Notes: a model not told the origin generated them from the letters alone. DNA of 64,000 nt from Pedosphaera parvula Ellin514 (GCF_000172555.1 NZ_ABOX02000023.1:42381-106380), one strand, 5' to 3'. Shown: positions 18,074 through 26,054, counted from the stretch's first letter. A program made the numbers and translations.

Positions 18074-18598
18074 GTGAGCAATACCAACGAAGTAGCCGTC
18101 ATCAAAACCTCCGCTGGCGAATTGGTCGTGGAGTTTTGGCCGGATGTCGCGCCGAAAACGGTCGAGAATTTCAAGGCTCTCGCGAACAAAGGATTCTACG
18201 ACGGCACCGCCTTTCACCGCATCGTCAAAGGCTTTATGATCCAGGGCGGCGACCCGCTCACCAAGGACGCGAGCAAGGAATCCATGTGGGGCACCGGCGG
18301 CCCGGGTCACAAAGTCCAGGCTGAATTCAACGAGCGCCCACACGTGCGTGGGGTTCTCTCGATGGCCCGCTCTTCGGACCCCAACTCAGCCGGCAGCCAA
18401 TTCTTCGTCTGCCTCGCGGATGCCCGTTTCCTGGACCGCCAATACACTGCCTTCGGCAAGTTGCTCAAAGGTGATGATGTGCTCGGGAAAATTGGTGACA
18501 CTCCCACCACCATGAGTAACGGCGGTGAACGCAGCAAACCGCTCTCCCGTGTCGGAGTCGAAAGCGTTAAAATCGTCCCTGCTGATTCCATTAAGTAA
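18074..18598 (+). CDS. Cytoplasmic cyclophilin-type peptidyl-prolyl isomerase
   Basis: The 174-residue product starts at GTG 18074 and consists of the cyclophilin domain only. It is very similar to the preceding gene in protein and DNA: TAFHRIVKGFMIQGGD, GSQFFVCLADARFLDRQYTAFG, VKIVPADSIK at the end. Lacking a signal peptide, it is likely cytoplasmic, so a tandem duplication appears to have split one activity over two compartments. The Shine-Dalgarno site is weak, and translation may depend on the gene before it. A strong terminator follows. Confidence 0.92.
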   Translation: MSNTNEVAVIKTSAGELVVEFWPDVAPKTVENFKALANKGFYDGTAFHRIVKGFMIQGGDPLTKDASKESMWGTGGPGHKVQAEFNERPHVRGVLSMARSSDPNSAGSQFFVCLADARFLDRQYTAFGKLLKGDDVLGKIGDTPTTMSNGGERSKPLSRVGVESVKIVPADSIK

Positions 18599-18608
18599 TT
18601 CTTCCAAG

Positions 18609-18642
18609 GCGCGAACGGATTTAAACTCGTTCGCGCTTTTTT
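18609..18642 (+). terminator. Rho-independent terminator after the cyclophilin pair
   Basis: A perfect nine-base GC-rich stem (GCGCGAACG with CGTTCGCGC) around a ten-base loop is followed by six T residues. It ends the cyclophilin transcript. The next start codon lies only five bases after the T run. Confidence 0.92.
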
Positions 18643-18646
18643 ATTT

Positions 18647-18844
18647 ATGGTCGACCTCAACCAACTCGCCGCCGCACTTGTAGGCCTCGGTTGTCCACAG
18701 GAGAAGTCGCTGGAAATGGCTTCGCAACTCGACAAACGAGCCAGGCAGTTGGCCGAACAAAAGGGCAAGACCTATGGGGAAGCCATGACCCATCTTCTGA
18801 CTCTGATGAAGCAGGGTTGGGCCGCGAAGGAAAAAGGATTATAA
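18647..18844 (+). CDS. Small hypothetical protein (65 residues)
   Basis: The 65-residue product is soluble and mostly helical (QEKSLEMASQLDKRARQLAEQKGKTYGEAMTHLL), with one cysteine and a basic tail. I do not recognise a family. Its start codon follows a strong terminator by five bases and has no Shine-Dalgarno site, so it would need a promoter inside the cyclophilin gene, read-through or a leaderless start. It ends four bases before the Nudix gene, which supports a shared transcript. The amphipathic helices and reasonable composition suggest it is real. Confidence 0.55.
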   Translation: MVDLNQLAAALVGLGCPQEKSLEMASQLDKRARQLAEQKGKTYGEAMTHLLTLMKQGWAAKEKGL

Positions 18845-18848
18845 CTGC

Positions 18849-19409
18849 ATGATCAAACCATGGGAAAAGATCGGCTCAAAACCGGTCGGCAACTTTCGCA
18901 TTTTTAATGTTCGTTCAGATAAAAAAATCTCTCCAAGAACCGGAAGCGAACATGACTTCTACATCATCGATAGCGCCAATTGGGTAAATGTCATCGCCAC
19001 CACGCCAGATCAGCAGCTGGTCATGGTGGAACAGTTTCGCCATGGCACCAACACGGTCGAACTGGAAATTCCCGGCGGTATTATCGATCCCAGGGATCCG
19101 TCACCCACTGCAGCGGGGCTTCGTGAACTCCGTGAAGAAACCGGCTACGAGGGTGAGCAACCGGAAATCCTCGGCAGCATCTATCCCAATCCTGCCATCA
19201 TGAGCAACACCTGCTACACCGTTTATGTCCGCAATTGTGTTTGCAAACATGCTTGTGAGTGGGACCACGGCGAAGATATTCTCACCCGCCTCATTCCGCT
19301 GGCAGACATTCCAAAACTCGTAGCCTCCGGCGAAATCCGTCACTCCCTGGTGACCGTCGCCCTCTATCATTTCGATCTCTGGCAACGCGGAATCGGCCAT
19401 AAGGCCTGA
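18849..19409 (+). CDS. Nudix hydrolase, ADP-ribose pyrophosphatase-like
   Basis: The 186-residue product has a Nudix box around residues 78-100: GGIIDPRDPSP then RELREETGYEG. The REXXEEXG core is intact. The first acidic residue of the consensus is Asp, and the loop appears one residue longer than usual. Upstream VEQFRHGTNTVELEIPGG is the phrase typical of ADP-ribose pyrophosphatases (the RQ/EQ-FR strand before LE-PGG). Such enzymes hydrolyse nucleoside diphosphate derivatives with Mg2+. The substrate is inferred from these flanks only. It lies four bases after the small gene at 18647. Confidence 0.88.
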   Translation: MIKPWEKIGSKPVGNFRIFNVRSDKKISPRTGSEHDFYIIDSANWVNVIATTPDQQLVMVEQFRHGTNTVELEIPGGIIDPRDPSPTAAGLRELREETGYEGEQPEILGSIYPNPAIMSNTCYTVYVRNCVCKHACEWDHGEDILTRLIPLADIPKLVASGEIRHSLVTVALYHFDLWQRGIGHKA

Positions 19410-19539
19410 CCTGCTCGTTTTTGTCACATTTCTGGACATCTGGCTTGGGTCAGCAATCTCGAGAGTTCCTGAAAGGTTCAAAACCCTCGGGATTTCAACC
19501 CATATTCAGACTGGTCTGAATTATGCTAAATCTGATTGC

Positions 19540-19698
19540 ATGAAATCCCTCCGCGAAAGCGTCCAGTTCAGGCTGGCATCAGCATCGTTTCCCACCACTC
19601 ATGCGCCCCACTCCAGGATGGAACCAGTGGGAATGATCTTCGCCGGTTTCCTGCTGGCAACCACCACCATGTTTATCTACCTGCTGTTGCGGCCATAA
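19540..19698 (+). CDS. Possible small single-pass membrane protein (52 residues)
   Basis: An ATG at 19540 opens a 52-residue frame. It has a polar N-terminal part (MKSLRESVQFRLASASF) and one strongly hydrophobic helix near the C-terminus (GMIFAGFLLATTTMFIYLLL), ending RP. The clean helix with a short tail resembles tail-anchored small proteins. No good ribosome binding site or known family supports it. The convergent gene ends at 19752. Confidence 0.42.
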   Translation: MKSLRESVQFRLASASFPTTHAPHSRMEPVGMIFAGFLLATTTMFIYLLLRP

Positions 19699-19751
19699 GT
19701 TAACGACACCGCAGAAACGAATTCCCGACTCGCCGGGCATCCCCTCCACGG

Positions 19752-20030
19752 TCATTGCCCCTGACGAATCTTCTCCTTCTTCTCCTCCCGTTCAGCTTCC
19801 AACGATTTGCGATTGCTCACCAACTGCCGTTCCAACTGCTGCATTGCTTCAAAATCCATTTTCTCCGCTGCTTTGTTCAACTCTTCCTTAACCAAAAGTT
19901 CACGTTCCGCAACCTTCGCCGCATAAATGGAATCGATTTCGGCCAATTGCTTCTTTTGCTCATTCGTCATCTTTTTGCTGGGCGCTGTCTTATTCAGCCG
20001 CTCCATCGCCAGTTCGTACGCAGATTTCAT
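19752..20030 (-). CDS. Hypothetical charged helical protein
   Basis: The 92-residue product starts at ATG 20030; an in-frame TTG lies two codons upstream. It is almost entirely charged helix: KSAYELAMERLNK at the start, then MTNEQKKQLAEIDSIYAAKVAERELLVKEEL and a KSLEAEREEKKEK tail, with heptad-like spacing that suggests a coiled coil. No signal peptide or membrane segment is present. I do not recognise a named family; the strong codon bias and coherent sequence support a real cytoplasmic protein. Confidence 0.75.
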   Translation of the reverse strand: MKSAYELAMERLNKTAPSKKMTNEQKKQLAEIDSIYAAKVAERELLVKEELNKAAEKMDFEAMQQLERQLVSNRKSLEAEREEKKEKIRQGQ

Positions 20031-20757
20031 AATCAAATTGTTTTTCTCTAAATTATCAATTTATCAGCTCTCGTTTCTTAGCACAGCACTAACCATAACA
20101 TCAACTCGTGCCACCGACCGAAGCGCGAATTTTTTTAACCGACGGTTACCGACCTTTCCTTTTCGCGGAGTCATTCCATTCGAAACTCAAAATTTGCATT
20201 CGCAATTTTTTCAGCCTTCATCCACGTTCCGAACCCATCAGCACAGCTCAAACGCCCAAGTTCTCATAACCAGTGACTCCTCTGAACTTAAAGCCATATC
20301 AAATGCAACCCTGATTGATTGCATTCAGATTAAAGACCTTCTTTGGATGCACTTTTATTTAAGCGAGGTATTTTGAGTATCTCACTATTACTTTGTCAAT
20401 ATACATTGCTTAATATGATAGTCTTTTATCTTCCTTTGCATTACCCAGCCTCCTTGGTCACCGCACTTCCGGATTCCTGCAATTTGCATGGTAAACCGCC
20501 TCCATTACTTGCAATTTTGCATGCCTGCAGGGCACGTCTCGATCGGCCATTTCCCAAATCTCCACTCTCACCCAAATGCATTTGCCCGTTTTTCACCATT
20601 AAAACCTTACCTCTTCCCAACTCAACTTGAACATCCCCTGCCTTACCACCGTCTATATCCCCATGCAATTTCTGGCATACTTTTTGCCTCTATCTGGCGG
20701 AAACGTGTCTCCTGGAGTGGCGAAATCTCCGGAAACATGTAGTGTAAGCGATCATTC
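20031..20757. other. Long intergenic region upstream of the membrane/coiled-coil pair
   Basis: About 730 bases between divergent genes, AT-rich from 20100 to 20430. Frames present on both strands (for example 20343-20630 and 20441-20668) show no family features and are taken as chance. The only clear element is a sigma-54-type promoter at 20674-20687. The length leaves room for upstream activator sites, as sigma-54 promoters require, but I could not define a repeated operator. Confidence 0.5.
20674..20687 (+). promoter_or_regulatory. Putative sigma-54 (RpoN) -24/-12 promoter
   Basis: TGGCATACTTTTTGC has GG at 20674-20675 and GC at 20686-20687 with exactly ten bases between them. Flanking bases match the TGGCAC-N5-TTGC consensus closely. 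Transcription would start near 20699, giving a leader of about 60 bases before the ATG at 20758. Confidence 0.68.
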
Positions 20758-22452
20758 ATGATGAACCGTTGGCTGCTTTTTTTCTCATGTGCCATCCTGG
20801 GTTTGGTGATGCTTCTCTGCGGCCTGCTGGTGCCCATCCACCTGCGCGCCGTTGATGCAAGCGTCCTCCAAAGCGCCGGCAGGAAATCCCCGACTTTGGT
20901 GGATCAAGGCCTCACGTTCGCCGGCCAATATAAACTCGGTTCTGCTCAACTCCTCTTTCACGCGGCGCAAAACCAATCCCTCCCCAATCGCGAAAAACTC
21001 GGTTCTGCCATCGCCAATTTAACCACTCTGCAACCCAACCTCGCCGTCTGGGGTGCCTCCGAACCCCGACTCGAAAACCTGCTCCGTGCTGGTCCTGCAT
21101 CGTTCACCGAAACCATCCTCCGCCTGGATAACCGCGAAAAGGCGCTTCAATTTCTCCAAGCCTCCCCGCGTCCTTCCGTCCAGGAATTGCTGCGCTGCCG
21201 CTCGTTGACCAACACAGTTATTTTCCCGGCCTCCACCTCCAGTGCCGGCCAGGCCTTCGATGCCGCCCTCACCATATGCGGCCTTCTATTGGAACAAGGT
21301 CAAATGAACAAGGGGTTGAGTGACACCATCCTCGCTGAGGCCTCCGCCGCAAACAGTGGCCAAAGCCCCCAGCCCCTGGAACAAAACCTCATGGATCTCA
21401 TGTCCCTGGGTCAGCGCTTCAACTGGGGACAGTTCGCTTCCTTCGTCGGCCCCATCAGCGATGCCGAAACCCTCCATCTTCTTGCCAATCAGGTTCGCAA
21501 TGCCAACAGCCAGTTGCCCACCCTCTTCTCAGCCGTGCAACTCTCCGGGAATCCTGCTGACGTTGCCAAATATCTGCTAAACTTTGGCCAAACAGGCCTT
21601 CAAGATCTCGGCGCCAGTCTGCGTTTTAATGCCAACGGTGTGAAGGAATTGCTCAAGCGCGATCAACGTCTTTACAATTCCAACCCGCTGCACCGCCTGG
21701 TGGAGTACGACCCCTTTGCCTCGTTCTTCTATTTTGCTGCCGATTACTGCTGGCTCATGCCCACCTTTTCGCTGGTAATGAAGTGGTGCTTCTATCTGTG
21801 CGGAGGATTCCTGCTCGCCATCGCTGTTCACTTCCTCAAGCCAGTTCCATCCGGCTTGGAAAAACCACTGCACGTTCGCGGCATTCATGTTGCGCGAGAA
21901 ATTCTGTTCGCACTCGGTTTTCTGCTCGTGATCATCCTCCTGACGGAGCCGTTTCTCTCTCAGGAAAGCCAGAAGGCCGCCCCTCCCTTTAAACTCCACC
22001 TGCCCACCGTGGGCAGCGTGGCTGCTGCTGTAAAAACCCATGCCTACACTCCTATTATGAACCCAACCAGTCTGTTGACCCTCCTGCTGTTCTTCGTACT
22101 GCAGGGCCTCATCTACGTCGCCTGCCTCGTGAAGCTCGCGGAAATCCGCCGTCAGCAAGTGCCGCCACGCACCAAGCTGAAATTGCTCGAAAACGAGGAA
22201 CACCTGTTCGACGCCGGCCTTTACCTCGGCTTTGCGGGCACCATCGTTTCGCTCATCCTTGTCTCGTTGGGCATCAGCAAGTTTAGTCTCATGGCCGCTT
22301 ACTCATCCACGTCGTTCGGCATCGTCTTCGTCTCGATCTTCAAGATCTTCCACTTGCGTCACGCGCGCCGGACGCTGTTGCTGGAAGCTGAAGCCACACA
22401 GGTCGAACCCGTCCGCCAAACCGCTACCCCATCGCTGGTCGTGCCGTCATGA
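20758..22452 (+). CDS. Membrane protein with MotA/TolQ/ExbB-like C-terminal helices, unknown function
   Basis: The 564-residue product has an N-terminal helix (5-27), a long helical domain of about 300 residues, then five more helices (about 340-360, 380-400, 438-460, 488-506 and 512-533) and a charged tail. The last pair reads GLYLGFAGTIVSLILVSLG and AAYSSTSFGIVFVSIFKIF. Thr495 after a G-x-x-G and Thr518 sit where TolQ/ExbB carry their channel-lining Thr residues (family knowledge; the homology here is inference). The stop overlaps the next start by four bases (ATGA), so the two products are made together. The large N-terminal domain is unlike any family I recognise. Confidence 0.72.
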   Translation: MMNRWLLFFSCAILGLVMLLCGLLVPIHLRAVDASVLQSAGRKSPTLVDQGLTFAGQYKLGSAQLLFHAAQNQSLPNREKLGSAIANLTTLQPNLAVWGASEPRLENLLRAGPASFTETILRLDNREKALQFLQASPRPSVQELLRCRSLTNTVIFPASTSSAGQAFDAALTICGLLLEQGQMNKGLSDTILAEASAANSGQSPQPLEQNLMDLMSLGQRFNWGQFASFVGPISDAETLHLLANQVRNANSQLPTLFSAVQLSGNPADVAKYLLNFGQTGLQDLGASLRFNANGVKELLKRDQRLYNSNPLHRLVEYDPFASFFYFAADYCWLMPTFSLVMKWCFYLCGGFLLAIAVHFLKPVPSGLEKPLHVRGIHVAREILFALGFLLVIILLTEPFLSQESQKAAPPFKLHLPTVGSVAAAVKTHAYTPIMNPTSLLTLLLFFVLQGLIYVACLVKLAEIRRQQVPPRTKLKLLENEEHLFDAGLYLGFAGTIVSLILVSLGISKFSLMAAYSSTSFGIVFVSIFKIFHLRHARRTLLLEAEATQVEPVRQTATPSLVVPS

Positions 22453-23885
22453 ACCGGAGCATTCTCATCGTCATCTGCGACTTTTTGCTGGTCAGCCTGC
22501 TCGTCTTTTCCACGCCGGACATGAGCAAGGTGAATAGCGAGAATTCCGAGCAGAGCGCGCCGGTCACTCCGGCAACCACCCAGGTGGACAGCAAACAGGA
22601 TCTTGGCATTGTCATGCGCCAGGCCCTCGATGAAGAACGCAAGAATCGCGATCTCCTGGTCCAGGAACTCAAGTCCACACGCGATACTGTGGCGCAAAAA
22701 GAAGCGTTGGTGAATGAGCGTGACCAGCAGGTAAAATCCTTCCAGCAATCGCTCCAGACCCGCGAGCAGGAGGCAAAACAGCTCCAGGATCAGCAGACAA
22801 AATTGCGGCAGCAATTTGCCACCGCACAATCGAATATCCAGACTCTCAACTCAAAACTGCAGTCCAATACGGTCGAAAATTTACTCTCAAAAGAAGCCCT
22901 GGCCGCCATGCAGGCAGATGCAAATAAGCAGATTCAGGACGCCGCCGCTCTCCAGGCTCAACTCGCGCAATTGCAAAAGAGCAACCAGATGGTCTTGACG
23001 GAAAAGCAACAGTTGGCCAATCAGCTTCAGGTGGCTGAAGCCGAGAAACGTTCCGCCACCCAACAGGTCGCCTTCATGCAGGATCAGGTAAAGGCCGAGC
23101 GTGAGGAGAAGGCTAAATTAGCCGATAACGTCAAGGTTCTCGCCAACAAATCAGTTGAGTTGGCCCACGAAATCCGCGATAACCGCCCCCTCGCCCCAAA
23201 CACCATCTATAACCAGTTTGTCAGCAACCGGGTAACTGCTGCCTTCTACGCTTTCAAACCCGGTTTCATCGTCGACGCCAATCGACGCCGCGAAACCGAC
23301 ACGGTCCTGGTCACCAATGGCACCAACACTTATGCATTGTGTCATGTGCAGGATACCCCGCTCGTCTTTAGGGCTGACGCCACGGATTGGCAATCGCTCA
23401 CTGGAACCTTTCTGCACAACGGCGCAGTTGCCCCGATCAGTTCCTTGTCCTTCTCCTTGGAAGATCCCCGCATCGTTTTGATACCCGTCAGGGATGCCGA
23501 AGCCCGGCAACTCGGCTGCAAGATTTATCACCTCTCCTCGGACCCATTTAAATTTCAGGACGCTGTCGTCGTCGGCACGCGTGACAATTATTATGGAGAA
23601 TGCAAATTCCAAATGGACCTCTCCATGCCGGATTACGTCAAGATGGATCACAGCTCCCTAAAGGGACTCTTCGGCAAATTCAACCCGTCCCGCGGTGACT
23701 TGGTATTCAGCAAAAACGGTGAACTGTTGGGCGTCATGGCCAACAACACCTACTGTACGATGTTGAAGAGTTTCAGCCCGATCACCACGCTAGAGTTCAG
23801 CGAAAACATGAAGAGCCAACGAGTCGGCGACACCCTCGCCCGCCTCTACGGCCTAGTCCTCAATATGCCGCTGAAGTTGCAGTAA
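22449..23885 (+). CDS. TolR/ExbD/MotB-like anchored coiled-coil protein with trypsin-like C-terminal domain
   Basis: The 478-residue product begins with one membrane helix, SILIVICDFLLVSLLVFST, with Asp11 in its centre and a Pro soon after, as in the proton-carrying helix of TolR, ExbD and MotB. Residues about 50-240 form a long Gln/Glu/Lys-rich coiled coil. The C-terminal domain (about 250-478) has ALCHVQD (His299), SLEDPRIVLIPV (Asp339) and NPSRGDLVFSKNGELLGVM (Ser414). This matches the order and surroundings of the trypsin/HtrA His-Asp-Ser triad, but without the GNSGG signature, so catalysis is doubtful. It is coupled to the upstream membrane gene by an ATGA overlap. The assignment is structural inference. 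Confidence 0.7.
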   Translation: MNRSILIVICDFLLVSLLVFSTPDMSKVNSENSEQSAPVTPATTQVDSKQDLGIVMRQALDEERKNRDLLVQELKSTRDTVAQKEALVNERDQQVKSFQQSLQTREQEAKQLQDQQTKLRQQFATAQSNIQTLNSKLQSNTVENLLSKEALAAMQADANKQIQDAAALQAQLAQLQKSNQMVLTEKQQLANQLQVAEAEKRSATQQVAFMQDQVKAEREEKAKLADNVKVLANKSVELAHEIRDNRPLAPNTIYNQFVSNRVTAAFYAFKPGFIVDANRRRETDTVLVTNGTNTYALCHVQDTPLVFRADATDWQSLTGTFLHNGAVAPISSLSFSLEDPRIVLIPVRDAEARQLGCKIYHLSSDPFKFQDAVVVGTRDNYYGECKFQMDLSMPDYVKMDHSSLKGLFGKFNPSRGDLVFSKNGELLGVMANNTYCTMLKSFSPITTLEFSENMKSQRVGDTLARLYGLVLNMPLKLQ

Positions 23886-24151
23886 ACACACGGGCATCCA
23901 CTGGTCATATTGACGCACTCATTGCCAATGCATCAATCCGTGTGCGCCAGCCTCGTGGTAGGGCGGACCACTCCGCTGGGCGCCGCACTGACATAGCCAG
24001 CGACTTCACCCATTCCATTTGCTTCCCTCGCGTACGTGACCAACGATTCCAATCCTCCGCGCGAGCAATCAATTAATGGTGGAATGAGCAACGGTGTTAG
24101 TTTGCAAGAGTAAAATTTGGATTTTTAAGGAGGCGGTTCATGGGTAGTGTC
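23886..24151. other. Intergenic region with a small inverted repeat
   Basis: No gene is visible. At 23963-23976 GCGGA and TCCGC pair around CCAC, directly followed by GGGCGCCGC, giving a GC-rich island in AT-rich surroundings. This could be part of a dispersed verrucomicrobial repeat, but only one copy occurs in the window. Confidence 0.35.
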
Positions 24152-24277
24152 CTAATTTGAGTGAAGAAGGTTGGGAACAAAATTGTGAATCTGAATTATA
24201 CACGCCGCTAAAATTGCCACGACAATATATAGAACGAAAAGCCAAACCTTTAGCTGAGTTTTCTTTTCAAGTTTCAT
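24152..24277 (-). CDS. Possible 41-residue single-pass membrane peptide
   Basis: ATG 24277 is preceded by AAGGGAAGAA at suitable spacing. The 41-residue frame has a basic start (MKLEKKTQLK), one hydrophobic helix (VWLFVLYIVVAILAACIIQI) and a short polar tail. The combination of a good ribosome binding site and a clean membrane segment favours a real small protein. No family is recognised. Confidence 0.5.
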   Translation of the reverse strand: MKLEKKTQLKVWLFVLYIVVAILAACIIQIHNFVPNLLHSN

Positions 24278-24376
24278 TTCTTCCCTTTCACCAAAAAGAC
24301 ATTCAAGTTTACCGCGTTTTCCTCTAGACCCATCATACTCTGATGACTCATTCCATCATTCCTTAATCCCCTTCCC

Positions 24377-24403
24377 ATTCGTGCCTATTCGTGAAAATTC
24401 GTG
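24377..24403. repeat. Three tandem ATTCGTG heptamers at ten-base period
   Basis: ATTCGTG occurs at 24377, 24387 and 24397, spaced exactly one helical turn, just downstream of the TPR gene's stop. It may be one copy of a dispersed intergenic element or a protein-binding array. Confidence 0.5.
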
Positions 24404-24432
24404 GTTAAACCGCCTTTTTAGTGGAAGAAAAA

Positions 24433-24906
24433 TCACTGCTTCTCCCCACCACCACCAATCGGCTTGTTCTTCTTCCACGGCATCTCAGGAAACTTCTCCC
24501 CCTCACCAATCTTCACCGGCGGCGCTTTCGGCTTGGCCAGTTCCAATTCCGGATCACCCGCTGGCGCTGTCGCTCCCGGAGCCGCCATGTTCCCTTTCCA
24601 GGAAGCAATGCGTGCCTGCAAACCATGATGTTCGGCAGTCTTTTTATCCCCCGATTTCATGTAGAAGAGCGACAAATTGGTATGCACCAACTGCTCATTC
24701 GGCTTCATTTTCTCCGCCTTGTGACCTTCTTCAATGGCTTTGGCATAGTCTTCCTTGCGATAATAAGCCATTCCCAATGAGAGCTGTGCGTCAAAAAAAT
24801 TCGGGTCTTCAGCCAGTATCGCCTGAAACTTGGCAATCGCCCCGTCATAATCCGCCATGCTGAAATCATACATGGCATCGTCGTATCGCTCTTGGAGTAC
24901 AGACAT
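24433..24906 (-). CDS. Tetratricopeptide repeat protein
   Basis: The 157-residue product holds about three TPR units (YDFSMADYDGAIAKFQAILAEDP; AQLSLGMAYYRKEDYAKAIEEGHKAEKMKP; VHTNLSLFYMKSGDKKTAEHHGLQA). A Pro/Ala/Gly-rich, charged tail follows, ending GGGGEKQ. There is no signal peptide, so it should act in the cytoplasm as a protein-protein adaptor. The unordered tail with PPVKIGEGEKFPEMPW may bind a partner. The neighbouring HAD gene is divergent, giving no functional hint. Confidence 0.88.
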   Translation of the reverse strand: MSVLQERYDDAMYDFSMADYDGAIAKFQAILAEDPNFFDAQLSLGMAYYRKEDYAKAIEEGHKAEKMKPNEQLVHTNLSLFYMKSGDKKTAEHHGLQARIASWKGNMAAPGATAPAGDPELELAKPKAPPVKIGEGEKFPEMPWKKNKPIGGGGEKQ

Positions 24907-24995
24907 ATTATTTTTTTGACCAAGTCACCCTATCGCAGCATTTTAGTCGCCGCAAGCGTTGTCCGTAACGCATGTTCCGTCCAGGTTTCCGGCAC

Positions 24996-25016
24996 GCAAC
25001 ACGCAATACGCAACAC
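24996..25016. repeat. Three tandem seven-base repeats (GCAAYAC)
   Basis: GCAACAC, GCAATAC and GCAACAC follow one another in the short space between the divergent TPR and HAD genes. The position allows a regulatory role, but none is shown. Confidence 0.4.
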
Positions 25017-25030
25017 GTTTTCGAATAATA

Positions 25031-25828
25031 ATGAATTTACCGATTAAAATCATCTCCACCGACTTCGACGGAACCTTGTTCGCGGAATTTGAGAACCCGC
25101 CCATTCCGAAACACCTGCTAAAAATGATCGCCGACCTCCAGGCCCGGGGCGCAAAGTGGGTCATCAACACCGGTCGCGATATGTCCAGCCTGATGGAAGC
25201 TCTCGCCCGCTCGCACGTGGAGGAAAAGCCCGACTATCTGGTCCTGGTGGAACGTGAAATCCACTGCCACAAGGAAATGCAATATGTTGGCCTCGACGAT
25301 TGGAATTCGACCTGCCACCGCGAACATGCCGAGCTTTTCGTGCGCGTTCGCCAGGATCTGCCACGCCTGGTAAGTTGGGTCGAATCCCAATACAAAGCCA
25401 CTATTTACGAAGATCCCTACTCTCCGTTTTGCTTGATCGCGCAAAATAATGGTGATGCCGATGCGATCCACGCCTACATGGAGGATTACTGCAAGGAAGT
25501 CCCCAACCTTCAAGTTGTTCGGAATGACGTCTATGCTCGTTTTGCCCACACCAGCTACAACAAAGGCACTGCCCTCGCAGAACTCGGACGCCGCTTAGGC
25601 ATTGCAGCGGAACACATTTTCGCGGCCGGCGATCATCTCAACGACATTCCCATGTTGCACCAACGTTATGCGCGTTATCTCACCGCACCCGCAAACGCGA
25701 TACCAGTGGTCAAGGAACTCGTGCGTTCGCAAAACGGTTTTGTGAGCGAGCTCTTTCAAGGCCACGGAATCGCTGAAGGGTTGAAATTCCACCTCGAAAA
25801 AAGTGGGGTGAATCACTACCAATTTTAA
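25031..25828 (+). CDS. HAD-superfamily hydrolase (Cof-type phosphatase)
   Basis: The 265-residue product starts at ATG 25031; the upstream extension reads through a low-complexity repeat. Motif I is ISTDFDGTLF (Asp11 nucleophile, Asp13), motif II is INTGRD, and motifs III/IV lie in NKGTALAELGRRLGI and FAAGDHLNDIPML (GDxxND). The middle insert carries the C2 cap typical of Cof/sucrose-phosphatase-like HAD enzymes. They dephosphorylate sugar phosphates or other metabolites; the substrate is not identifiable. Confidence 0.9.
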   Translation: MNLPIKIISTDFDGTLFAEFENPPIPKHLLKMIADLQARGAKWVINTGRDMSSLMEALARSHVEEKPDYLVLVEREIHCHKEMQYVGLDDWNSTCHREHAELFVRVRQDLPRLVSWVESQYKATIYEDPYSPFCLIAQNNGDADAIHAYMEDYCKEVPNLQVVRNDVYARFAHTSYNKGTALAELGRRLGIAAEHIFAAGDHLNDIPMLHQRYARYLTAPANAIPVVKELVRSQNGFVSELFQGHGIAEGLKFHLEKSGVNHYQF

Positions 25829-26054
25829 TACATAGGGCCAGAAAAATTAGCAGGCCTAATCATCAAATTTTTGTTACGAATGATGCATAAAGTTGGCTTT
25901 ATGTAAACTACTGATAATAAGCCACATACTCATCCAATTTACCATTGCATGAGTGGGTGCTCGCTGGTAGTGTAATAGTGCATTGATGCCGCGTTGCTGC
26001 TAAGCCGCAGCGGCAATTTTGCCTAACACTTTAGACAATTTAATTGAACTTTTC

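Noticed and set aside
20393..20419. TTGTCA / TATGAT promoter-like pair
   Set aside because: Spacing is 15 bases and it lies about 340 bases from the next start; the sigma-54-type site is closer and better.
20441..20668. 75-residue minus-strand frame starting MHGDIDGGKAG
   Set aside because: Protein-like composition at first sight, but no ribosome binding site or family, and it lies in the gap that holds the sigma-54-type element.
24377..25016. Possible CRISPR array
   Set aside because: The repeats are only seven bases, without spacers of uniform length, and no cas gene is near.
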